From assembly GCA_031284295.1 (NCBI GenBank), contig JAITAE010000301.1, forward strand, positions 1-16,633: 16,633 bases of DNA. Direction: 5' to 3'. This DNA comes from Spirochaetaceae bacterium. Lineage in GTDB: Bacteria > Spirochaetota > Spirochaetia > Treponematales > Breznakiellaceae. This document shows positions 6,540 to 12,914 of this stretch, piece after piece. The notes under the pieces were generated by a model, which worked only from the letters and a program-made list of their open reading frames with translations, had not been told where the DNA came from and made no database searches. Each line of letters opens with the position of its first letter. Positions within the stretch are counted from its first letter, which is position 1. The translations under genes and the position numbers were made by a program.

Positions 6540-7928
6540 CTATTCACTTTCACTTTCACTGGTTACGGGTTTTTGGACATCGTCCGCGCTGTTAAACTCG
6601 GACAGTTTGCGGTGAAGCGTCTTGCGGCCTATGCTTAGGACTCTGGCTGTCTCGCTCTTGTTGCCTTTCTGCGCCGCCAGTGTTTCACGGATTATTATTT
6701 CTTCCGCCTTGTCGAGGGGCGTGCCTGACGGTATCCGTATCCAGCCGTCTTCAGTAGCGCTGCGTATGGTCGGCGGCAGATCCTCCTCGGTGATAAAACG
6801 GCCCTTGCACATGACTACGGCGCTTTCAATGCAGTTCCGCAGTTCGCGGACATTGCCCGGCCAGTCGTAGTTAAACAGGCACGAGCGCGCCTTTTCGTCT
6901 ACACCTTCGATCGGCTTGTTGTTTTCTTCCGAAATTTTTTTCGAGAAAGCGTTTATTAACAACGGAATATCGTCCTTGCGTTCACGCAGGGGCGGTACAA
7001 AAATGGTAACAACATTCAGCCGGTAGTATAAATCTTCCCGGAAATTTCTTTTTTCAATTTCTTCTTTCAAATCTTTATTAGTCGCCGCGACAAGCCTTAT
7101 ATCAACCTCTATCGTTTCTTCGCCGCCCACACGTTCAAACCGTTTTTCCTGCAGGACGCGCAGCAGCTTGATCTGTATGTTTTGATCGATTTCACCTATC
7201 TCGTCAAGAAAAAGCGTACCGCCGTTGGCAAGTTCAAACTTGCCGCGCTTTCGCGCCACCGCGCCGGTAAACGAGCCCTTTTCGTGCCCAAAGAGCTCAC
7301 TCTCCAGGATACTTTCAGCAAGGGCGGCGCAATGAACTTTGATAAACGGGCTGTTTTTGCGCGGCGACAGCCGGTGTATCGAGTCCGCTATCAATTCCTT
7401 GCCCACACCCGATTCGCCCGTTATTAAGACCGAAGCCTTGGTCGGCGCGACACGTTCAACCGTATCGAAGACGCGGCGTATCGGTTCACTGGTACCTATT
7501 ATGGCGTTGTTTATGCGGCGCCGTTCGAGCTCTTCCTCCAGGTGTTCACGTTCAAGCCGCCGCGCCCTGTTGCTGAGCGCGCGTTTGACAAGTATCGACA
7601 GCCTGTCAATATCAACAGGCTTTATAAGGAAGTCCCACGCGCCGTTACGCATCGCTTCCACCGCGTCTTTTACAGTTCCGTGCCCGGTGAGGATAATTAC
7701 AGGAACAGCCAGAGATTCAGCTTTTATATGTTTCAGAAGCTCATCGCCGTTCATACCCGGCATTCTCAAATCAATGATTGTAAGGTCTATGTCCCCCTTT
7801 TGAAACCGCTTCCAGGCCGCCTGCCCATCTTCCACGATCACCACATCATAACCATCGGACTCAAGTGATTCCGCGAGCCCTTCGCGTATTCCTTTTTCAT
7901 CATCCGCAATCAATATTTTGAATTTCAT
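6540..7928 (-). CDS. sigma-54-dependent response regulator (NtrC/AtoC type)
   Basis: 462-residue transcription activator. Receiver domain 1-118 with acidic pocket DD at 9-10, phospho-acceptor Asp53 ([11 protein letters not shown]), Thr81 and Lys103. AAA+ sigma-54 activation domain about 143-372: Walker A GESGVGKE 171-178, sigma-54 loop GSFTGA 218-223 (usual form GAFTGA), Walker B LFLDEIGE 239-246, arginine-finger region [11 protein letters not shown] 296-306, WPGNVREL 356-363. The C-terminal Fis-type helix-turn-helix is about 422-444 ([20 protein letters not shown]). It should activate RpoN promoters when phosphorylated. No histidine kinase gene is in the window, so it is an orphan here. Spirochaetes carry AtoC-like regulators of this design. 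The tail SESESE comes from a hexanucleotide run. Shine-Dalgarno is weak. Confidence 0.9.
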   Translation of the reverse strand: MKFKILIADDEKGIREGLAESLESDGYDVVIVEDGQAAWKRFQKGDIDLTIIDLRMPGMNGDELLKHIKAESLAVPVIILTGHGTVKDAVEAMRNGAWDFLIKPVDIDRLSILVKRALSNRARRLEREHLEEELERRRINNAIIGTSEPIRRVFDTVERVAPTKASVLITGESGVGKELIADSIHRLSPRKNSPFIKVHCAALAESILESELFGHEKGSFTGAVARKRGKFELANGGTLFLDEIGEIDQNIQIKLLRVLQEKRFERVGGEETIEVDIRLVAATNKDLKEEIEKRNFREDLYYRLNVVTIFVPPLRERKDDIPLLINAFSKKISEENNKPIEGVDEKARSCLFNYDWPGNVRELRNCIESAVVMCKGRFITEEDLPPTIRSATEDGWIRIPSGTPLDKAEEIIIRETLAAQKGNKSETARVLSIGRKTLHRKLSEFNSADDVQKPVTSESESE

Positions 7929-8079
7929 TAATACAACCGCTTAATTTACTATATCGGGAAAAGAACTTTCATACAACCGAGTAATTTTTAAACCGCCGGT
8001 TGTTCATTTTCGCCCAAAGGCAGCCGTGCTATGCGTCCGGGAATGACGTCCGTCAAAGGCCGCCGCCTGATTACACCCC

Positions 8080-8106
8080 TTAAACTTTTCTATCATAATT
8101 TATAAT
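8080..8106 (+). promoter_or_regulatory. weak sigma-70-like promoter candidate
   Basis: TTAAAC at 8080-8085 and TATAAT at 8101-8106 with a 15-bp spacer (or 17 bp to TAATAC). On the other strand the same AT-rich patch offers TTGATT...TATGAT, facing the response regulator, about 150-190 bp upstream of its start. Only one of the two, or neither, may be real. Confidence 0.3.
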
Positions 8107-8393
8107 ACCGCAAATCAAGTCCATTCTTAGGAAGGTCTATTACGGCAATGTCTCGATGAGGGAGGATATGTCATGTTTTGGAATTTATCTATTCTATGCC
8201 GACACGCCTTCAGGCAAGCCTTTCAGCGAGGTCTGTACCCAACGTCCAAACCCCGGCGTCCGGCACAACCGCCTTACTCTCAACAGGGGCTGTCCCCGGC
8301 TTCCACCCTACCCTACCCCCGCGCCCGGCAATCACTTGTTAATTCATTTGTATATCAGTGTTTCCATAGAAAGATAATCAGGCAATCACAATT

Positions 8394-8426
8394 AAAAAGG
8401 GCTCGCCGCGCCGCCGCGCCGAGCCC
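8394..8426 (-). terminator. Rho-independent terminator of the unknown gene
   Basis: Read on the minus strand: GGGCTCG, a GC-rich loop region that can extend the stem (GCGC/GCGC), CGAGCCC, then TTTTTAATT. It lies 15-47 bp beyond the stop of the minus-strand gene at 8441. Confidence 0.85.
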
Positions 8427-8440
8427 CGTTATCACACAAT

Positions 8441-9094
8441 TTACACCGGCGGCTCATGGCCATCCGGGTCAGGCAGTTTCTCCCGCTTTTTGTCTAACAC
8501 CTTCCAGGTAACCTGCGGAGGCTTATCGTTATCTATGCGGATGTAGAGCACTTCGTCCTCGTTGTCCAGAATTTCGAACTCTTCCTCGTCGAGCACCATT
8601 TGCAGGAGAGTCCGGTGGTCAAGGCTTTTGTCCGGTTCCACCTCCAGCTTTTTGATCCAGGGGTAGTGGTTCATGCTATCTATTTCGTAGAATTTTTGCA
8701 GGAGCACATCTCTCCAGTTAAGCCCCAGCAATTTTGTGCCCGCGTCATCATGGAAAAAAGAGAGGGCGTGCCACTGAATGCGCTTTTCCTGTTCAAAGAA
8801 TTTGAAGAACTCCCGCACACACTGGGCCACCATTGGGTTATAGTGAACCACTATGATCCGCTTCCCCTTCTTCCCCGCCACGCTGATGTCCTTCAAGAAC
8901 ATATCGAAAAAAGCGTCCGGGTTCTTCCAGCGCTTCTGGTCGTCCAGCCGCTCGTCATTAATATAATAGACATCGGGGTCGAACTCCAGATCAACGCGTA
9001 TCAAGCTGACATCGTTGTCAAACACAAGAAAAAGATGTATGTCCGGTTTTTCGGGCAACGTTTCGGCCGCTACAGAAAAATATCCTTTCTTCAT
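8441..9094 (-). CDS. uncharacterised protein, no recognised family
   Basis: 217-residue soluble protein (no signal peptide or membrane segment) that I do not recognise. It is rich in acidic and aromatic residues. Visible features: a beta-rich N-terminus (DIHLFLVFDNDVSLIRVDLE), a central stretch KRIIVVHYNPMVAQCVREFF followed by KFFEQEKRIQWHALSFFHDD, and an acidic segment LLQMVLDEEEFEILDNEDEV before a basic, Pro-ended C-terminus. The strand-helix pattern around RIIVVHYNP suggests an alpha/beta fold, but no catalytic motif stands out. The start is set at the internal ATG because AGAGG lies 7 bp before it; the ATG two codons upstream would sit 1 bp from that site. It is monocistronic, with a strong terminator, and codon use looks coding throughout. 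The long plus-strand ORF opposite it is taken as a shadow. Confidence 0.7.
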   Translation of the reverse strand: MKKGYFSVAAETLPEKPDIHLFLVFDNDVSLIRVDLEFDPDVYYINDERLDDQKRWKNPDAFFDMFLKDISVAGKKGKRIIVVHYNPMVAQCVREFFKFFEQEKRIQWHALSFFHDDAGTKLLGLNWRDVLLQKFYEIDSMNHYPWIKKLEVEPDKSLDHRTLLQMVLDEEEFEILDNEDEVLYIRIDNDKPPQVTWKVLDKKREKLPDPDGHEPPV

Positions 9095-9317
9095 AATCAT
9101 ACCTCTGTTTTTGGTGGTTTTAAAAAAGCATACACCATTTTCCCGTTAAGTGGAAGTGTCCGCGTTGCCTTCGAAAGGGAGTGTAAGCGCGTTTTAAACC
9201 CTTGCGCAACAGCTTTCGATGGATAAGCATTCGCAGGGTTTGACGGTTCGGGACATATTTCAGATATAGGCTATGCCGACACTCTGACCCGACACGTTTC
9301 AGCCTGTTGACACATGC

Positions 9318-9915
9318 CGGGGTAGCCACCGGAGCCGCACCAGGGTAGAGATCGGAGCCGTGCCGGGGTAGTCGCCGGAGCCGGGACGGGGTAGTCGCCG
9401 GAGCCGTCTCAGGGTAGGTATCGGAGCTGTCCCAGGGTATAGAATGGAGCCGGGACGGGGTAGAGACCGGAGCCGGGACGGGGTAGCCACCGGAGCCGTG
9501 TCGGGGTAGCCACCGGAGGCGTACCGGGGTAGCAGTTGGAGGCGTGCCGGGGTAGCAGTCGGAGGCGTGCCGGGGTGGACATCGGAGCCGTATCGGGGTA
9601 GCAGTTGGAGGCGTGCCGGGGTAGCAGTCGGAGGCGTACCGGGGTAGCAGTTGGAGGCGTACCGGGGTAGCAGTCGGAAGCGTACCGGGGTAGCAGTTGG
9701 AGCCGTGCCGGGGTAGCAGTCGGAGCCGTGCCGGGGTAGCAGTCGGAGGCGTACCGGGGTAGCAGTCGGAGGCGTACCGGGGTAGCAGTCGGAGGCGTAC
9801 CGGGGTAGCAGTTGGAGGCGTGCCGGGATAGCAGTCGGAGGCGTACCGGGGTAGCAGTTGGAGGCGTGCCGGGATAGCAGTCGGAGGCGTACTGGGGTAG
9901 CAGTTAGAGGCGTAC
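9318..9915. repeat. 23-bp tandem array A, 26 copies
   Basis: Unit (plus strand) about CGGGGTAGCAGTCGGAGGCGTAC. The block is 598 bp, exactly 26 x 23, with substitutions but no length change. Units at the 9318 end are the most diverged (GTCGCC, GCCACC, GAGATC variants); those toward 9915 are nearly uniform. In the uniform half GTTGGA and GTCGGA units tend to alternate, giving a 46-bp higher-order period, and a CGGGATAG variant recurs 46 bp apart. There are no spacers, so it is not CRISPR. The array overlaps the last 12 bases of the receptor fragment. Confidence 0.95.
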
Positions 9916-10665
9916 GGCCAACAAGCCTACCTGTGGGGCCAGCGCGTCAGCCCACAGGGTATGGACGTAACCGCGCAGCCCCGCCTGCGGTGCGAGGTAG
10001 AATTCCCCCCATTTGCCGAAGTTGAAGGTGTGGCTGCCGGCCAGGTAGGGCGAGAACAAGAACATATTCGGGAAGGACGCCAGTATTGGGGATATGTCGT
10101 TGTAGTCGAGGTTGCTGGTCATGGTCAGGTCGAAGTCGCCGCCCGCTATAACCCTGCCGCCCTCCCAGGGCCGCAGGGTCTCTTTTACGCGGAGGCCCGT
10201 CATGTTGAGTGCCTGCTGGGAATAGTTTGGGGACGAGGAGGGCGCGTTGTCGTGTTCGTCCAGCCAGTAAAAGTATGTGCCGCTGTAGTACAGTTTGGCG
10301 TAGCCTTCCGCCTTGTCAAAGGCATTGTTGGCGGTGAAGGTACTCAAAAAGCTGTCCGTCTTGAAGCTGGGGAGTACCTTGGCAGGGGCATCGTCCTCGC
10401 TGCGAGGGCGCTCGGAGCGGGCGTTCACGTAGTTGGCCAGCAGTCGCAGTTCCCAGTTTGGGTTTATCCAAAAACCGCCGTTCAGGTAGTAGCTCTGCTG
10501 GTAGGCGGCGGAATGTTCCGTGTGGCCCGCAGTGGAGGCCCAGCCCTGCGCGGCAAAGATGTCGAAGCGTCCTTTGCGGATGCCGCCTGAGGCGTTTTCC
10601 ACAACGGTAAGGAAGCTACCCAGCGAAAGTCCTGTCTCCGCCTGCCAGCCCTGCTCGTCCTGGTA
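9904..10665 (-). pseudogene. truncated TonB-dependent-receptor-like outer-membrane barrel
   Basis: About 250 codons of an outer-membrane beta-barrel with no N-terminus. The frame opens directly after a TAG (10666-10668) as YQDEQGWQAETGLSLGSFLT and continues GRFDIFAAQGW, AAYQQSYYLNGGFWINPNW, ELRLLANYVNARSE, EGYAKLYYSGTYFYW, GGDFDLTMTSNLDYND. The alternating aromatic/polar strands and long loops are those of TonB-dependent receptor barrels. The N-terminal plug, signal peptide and early strands are missing, and the lost 5' part is replaced by an IS4 relic in the same frame. A GTG at 10602 is the first start codon, with no reason to think it is used. The last codons (VRL, stop) are inside tandem array A. 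Family call is by resemblance. Confidence 0.6.
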
Positions 10666-10821
10666 CTAAACTTGACCCATAAAATCGAACATTTCCCTAT
10701 AGTTGTAGAGGGTGTAGAATTTCTGTAGACTCAGCCAAATTGTTTTTAGACCAGGCGGACCGTCGCTTGAGGCACGTATTGGACCGCCCAGATTGCCTAT
10801 ATACTTCACCGCTTCCTCATG
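10666..10821 (-). pseudogene. IS4-type transposase C-terminal remnant
   Basis: Reads EEAVKYIGNLGGPIRASSDG, then PPGLKTIWLSLQKFYTLYNY and REMFDFMGQV, stop TAG. The IGxLGG...DGPPGxKTIWxxLQ pattern is the C-terminal signature of IS4-family (Tn5-like) transposases. Only about 50 codons remain; upstream the frame enters a heptamer repeat. The stop abuts, in frame, the receptor fragment. No terminal inverted repeat was recognised. Confidence 0.6.
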
Positions 10822-10833
10822 AAATGAAGAGAA

Positions 10834-10900
10834 TGAAGAGTGAAGAGTGAAGGGTGAAGAATGAAGAGTGAAGGGTGAAGGGTGAAGTGTGAAGAATGAA
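10834..10900. repeat. TGAAGRR heptamer tandem repeat
   Basis: Nine full 7-bp units (TGAAGAG, TGAAGGG, TGAAGAA, TGAAGTG variants) plus a partial tenth. The unit resembles the short tandemly repeated heptamers found between genes in several bacterial groups. Confidence 0.9.
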
Positions 10901-10904
10901 TATC

Positions 10905-10949
10905 TAGCAAATAACCGGGACAACAACTGACATACCTGCGGACTTTAAA
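10905..10949 (+). repeat. dispersed intergenic repeat, copy 2
   Basis: TAGCAAATAACCGGGACAAC, then AACTGACATACCTGCGGACT and TTAAA: the same order of blocks as 488-531, near-identical over about 44 bp. It directly follows the heptamer array. Confidence 0.65.
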
Positions 10950-10968
10950 GGGGCTGGCGGCATGCTAC

Positions 10969-11030
10969 CGCGTAGCGGACCTTAAACCCGCTGGCGGGCC
11001 GCGTAGCGGACTTTAAACCCGCTGGCGGGC
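10969..11030. repeat. 31-bp GC-rich palindromic direct repeat
   Basis: Two copies of CCGCGTAGCGGAC(C/T)TTAAAC followed by CCGCTGGCGGG, with a partial copy before (GCGGACTTTAAAG..GGCTGGCGG, 10938-10960) and a further GCTGGCGGGG after. Each unit carries two small palindromes, CCGC-GTA-GCGG and CCCGC-TG-GCGGG, as in REP-like sequences. Confidence 0.8.
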
Positions 11031-11048
11031 GCTGGCGGGGAGAAAGTC

Positions 11049-11077
11049 TTGTGTGAAGGCGGCGGCGGCTGTATACT
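11049..11077 (+). promoter_or_regulatory. probable sigma-70 promoter of pta
   Basis: TTGTGT (11049-11054), 17-bp spacer, TATACT (11072-11077), about 62 bp before the pta ATG. Just downstream CCGGT-CCTGGT-ACCGG (11086-11101) forms a 5-bp inverted repeat in the leader, a possible operator or leader hairpin. Confidence 0.55.
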
Positions 11078-11138
11078 GAATTGAGCCGGTCCTGGTACCG
11101 GACATAAGGGAGGGGAAAAATTATTTTTGGAGGATTGT

Positions 11139-12173
11139 ATGGATTTTGTTCAGAAGATGAAGGAAAAGTCGCTAAAACTGCAAAAGAAACTGGTTTTGGC
11201 GGAAGGGCACGAGCCGCGCACGGTAAAGGCCGCCCGGCTCTTGGTTGATGGTAAACTTGCGTCTGAAGTTACCCTGGTAGGCGCGAAAGACGCGATAGCG
11301 GGCGTCGCAAGCAAGGAAGGCGTCAAGCTGGACGGCATAAAGATAGTTGATCCCGCCGTCTCGCCGGAACTCGGCAGGTACGCGAAGGCTTACTACGATA
11401 TACTTCACGCGAAGGAAGAGGCGAACAAGGCGAAGGGCAAGGCGGTAAGCAATCCGATAACGGAGGACAAGGCAAAGATCGATATACAGCACTTCCTTCG
11501 CTGGGGGGCCATGATGGTACACCTAGGCGATGCGGACGCGATGGTTGCCGGCGCGGAAAGTTCAACTGCCGATGTGCTGCGGGCGGGGCTCGCGATAATC
11601 GGCACGCAGAAGGGTTCAAAAACGGCGTCTTCGTGCTTTGTAATGACGGTGCCGGACAAGAGCTGGGGCGCGGAAGGCGGGCTTATATTCTCGGACTGCG
11701 CCGTTCTGCCGGACCCGAGCGCGGAACAATTGGCGGACATCGCGGAGAGCGCCGCTCAGTCCTGCCGTGAATTCCTTGACGTAGAGCCGGTCGTGGCGTT
11801 GATGTCGTTCTCGACAAAAGGCTCCGCCTCCCATCCAAACGTTACCAAGGTACAGCAGGCCACGGAGATACTCAAAGGCAAGAAGCCCGGCTTCCTGTTT
11901 GACGGCGAACTACAGGCGGACGCCGCGCTCGTGCCGTCCGTAACGGACAAGAAAGCGCCCGGCAGCCCGGTACGCGGCAAGGTAAACACGCTCGTGTTCC
12001 CGGACTTGGGCGCGGGCAACATAGGCTACAAACTTGTGCAGAGGCTGGGCAAGGCCGAGGCCTTCGGTCCCTTCCTGCAAGGTTTTGCCAAGCCGATCAG
12101 CGACCTTTCACGCGGCTGCTCAGTCGATGACATCGTTGTAACCGCCGCCGTTACGCTTGCAAGGTGCAAATAA
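11139..12173 (+). CDS. pta: phosphate acetyltransferase
   Basis: 344 residues, the normal size of a short (single-domain) Pta. It catalyses acetyl-CoA + phosphate = acetyl phosphate + CoA in the cytoplasm, feeding acetate kinase for ATP formation; no ack gene is in the window. Family motifs: LAEGHEPRTVKAA near 20-32, GDADAMVAGA 130-139, the ADKSWGAEGGLIFSDCAV-like segment (PDKSW...SDCAV) about 172-188, MSFSTKGSA 222-230, PGSPVRG 274-280, FPDLGAGNIGYKLVQRL 287-303, and GPFLQGFAKPISDLSRG 310-326. ATG 11139 is preceded by GGAGG at 11129-11133, the best ribosome binding site in the window. Its TAA overlaps the ATG of the next gene (TAATG), so the two are an operon with coupled translation. Confidence 0.95.
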   Translation: MDFVQKMKEKSLKLQKKLVLAEGHEPRTVKAARLLVDGKLASEVTLVGAKDAIAGVASKEGVKLDGIKIVDPAVSPELGRYAKAYYDILHAKEEANKAKGKAVSNPITEDKAKIDIQHFLRWGAMMVHLGDADAMVAGAESSTADVLRAGLAIIGTQKGSKTASSCFVMTVPDKSWGAEGGLIFSDCAVLPDPSAEQLADIAESAAQSCREFLDVEPVVALMSFSTKGSASHPNVTKVQQATEILKGKKPGFLFDGELQADAALVPSVTDKKAPGSPVRGKVNTLVFPDLGAGNIGYKLVQRLGKAEAFGPFLQGFAKPISDLSRGCSVDDIVVTAAVTLARCK

Positions 12174-12709
12174 TGGCTCAGGAGGGGCCGGAAACCAGCG
12201 GACAAGGGCCGGAAAGCGGCGTACAAGGGCCGGAAAGCGGCGTACAGGGGACGGAAACCAGCGTACAGGGGACGGAAAGCGGCGGACAGGGCTTGGAAAC
12301 GCCGGTCCTGCCGCCGGCGCTTACGGAAGAGGCGTTCTCATACATTAAAGTGTCAGGCCCGTGGATGTCGTTAACTGGGATCGTGGGTTTTGTCATGTGT
12401 GGAATAATGCTGGTTGCCGGTATCGTCATGCTGTTTTCCAGCTGGAATTCGTCGTACTATTTTGTTTCTAGGACTGTGCCGGGCCTGCTATATATTGCTA
12501 TTGCCGTGCTGTATTTTTTCCCGTCAAGGCTTCTTGTTCTTGCCGGCAGAAAGATCAGCGCGCTGAAAGCAGGCGGCGGCTCCGGCGATCTGGAAGCCGC
12601 GCTGGGAAATATCAAAGCGTACTGGAAATTCTCAGGCATCATTCTCATCGTAACTGTCGCGGCTTTGGTTTTGCTGTTACTAGTCATAGTGATCCGGCTT
12701 CTTGTCTGA
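12173..12709 (+). CDS. three-TM membrane protein with heptapeptide-repeat N-terminus
   Basis: 178 residues. Residues 5-46 are about six degenerate copies of a seven-residue unit (GPETSGQ, GPESGVQ, GPESGVQ, GTETSVQ, GTESGGQ, GLETPVL), encoded by a 21-bp tandem DNA repeat (about 12186-12311); this tail should be disordered. Then FSYIKVSGPWMSLTGI leads into membrane segments at about 65-89, 103-122 and 153-177, with a Gly-rich loop near 134-140. The TM part resembles the small DUF5362-type membrane proteins; I hold that name loosely. The ATG overlaps the pta stop by one base, with AAGGTG upstream, so it is probably co-transcribed and coupled with pta. A GTG three codons earlier (12164) is less likely. 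Function unknown. Confidence 0.75.
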   Translation: MAQEGPETSGQGPESGVQGPESGVQGTETSVQGTESGGQGLETPVLPPALTEEAFSYIKVSGPWMSLTGIVGFVMCGIMLVAGIVMLFSSWNSSYYFVSRTVPGLLYIAIAVLYFFPSRLLVLAGRKISALKAGGGSGDLEAALGNIKAYWKFSGIILIVTVAALVLLLLVIVIRLLV

Positions 12710-12740
12710 GGCGCGTTTAGGCAAAGACTGTACGGTATGA

Positions 12741-12811
12741 GGGGGAGCGGCTGTGCGTGGGCGAGGAAATTTTACGGCAACATGCCGCCTGCCCAGGCGG
12801 GCTGCTCCCCC
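12741..12811. repeat. intergenic inverted repeat after the pta operon
   Basis: GGGGGAGC (12741-12748) pairs with GCTCCCCC (12804-12811); inside is a second stem CGCCTG/CAGGCG (12786-12799). No T run follows on the plus strand, so it is not a standard Rho-independent terminator, but it could end or stabilise the pta operon transcript. Confidence 0.5.
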
Positions 12812-12914
12812 TAATTCCGCAGTCCTCACTCACTAATCGTTCGCTCCGGTCTGCTCCATTACCCCCACTACTGGTCCGGCGGCATCTTCCGGCGCTTCAA
12901 TCTTGAAAATTTCA

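Larger units (their letters stand above)
7929..8440. other. intergenic stretch, possibly one weak ORF
   Basis: Lies between the starts of the response regulator (minus) and the 3' end of the unknown protein (minus). It contains a plus-strand promoter-like sequence at 8080-8106, a strong Shine-Dalgarno (GGGAGGA, 8160-8166) before ATG 8173, a CC-rich segment (8309-8330), and a terminator at 8394-8426 for the minus-strand gene. The ORF from 8173 runs 112 codons into the opposing gene and its composition (Arg/Pro-rich, no motif) looks non-coding, so I do not call it as a gene. Confidence 0.5.
10669..11138. other. repeat-rich region before pta
   Basis: Holds, in order, the IS4 relic (to 10821), a TGAAGRR heptamer array (10834-10900), copy 2 of a dispersed repeat (10905-10949), a 31-bp GC-rich repeat (10969-11030), and the pta promoter and leader (11049-11138). 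No other gene is visible. Confidence 0.7.

Noticed and set aside
8173..8511. 112-codon ORF with strong Shine-Dalgarno and upstream promoter-like sequence
   Set aside because: Arg/Pro-rich without motifs, runs through the terminator and 70 bp into the opposing gene. Kept only as a note in the intergenic entry.
8600..9226. 208-codon plus-strand ORF opposite the unknown protein
   Set aside because: It is a mirror of the minus-strand gene, which has the ribosome binding site, terminator and a plausible amino-acid make-up; the plus frame shows none of these.
9299..9490. 63-codon minus-strand ORF inside array A
   Set aside because: Merely the repeat translated; all minus frames are open because the unit lacks stop codons.
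9318..9915. CRISPR array
   Set aside because: Units are directly abutting 23-mers with no unique spacers, and no cas genes are present. The same holds for 16274-16633.
9961..10590. 209-codon plus-strand ORF opposite the receptor fragment
   Set aside because: Val/Gly/Ala-rich antisense shadow; the minus strand shows clear beta-barrel features.
10822..10926. N-terminal part of the 86-codon minus ORF (SPFTLHSSPFTLHS...)
   Set aside because: Translation of the TGAAGRR heptamer array; only the part before it (10666-10821) resembles a transposase.
12157..12348. Alternative-frame ORF over the 21-bp repeat (RTRAGKRRTRAGK)
   Set aside because: The other frame continues into three membrane segments and starts by overlap with the pta stop, so it is the real one.
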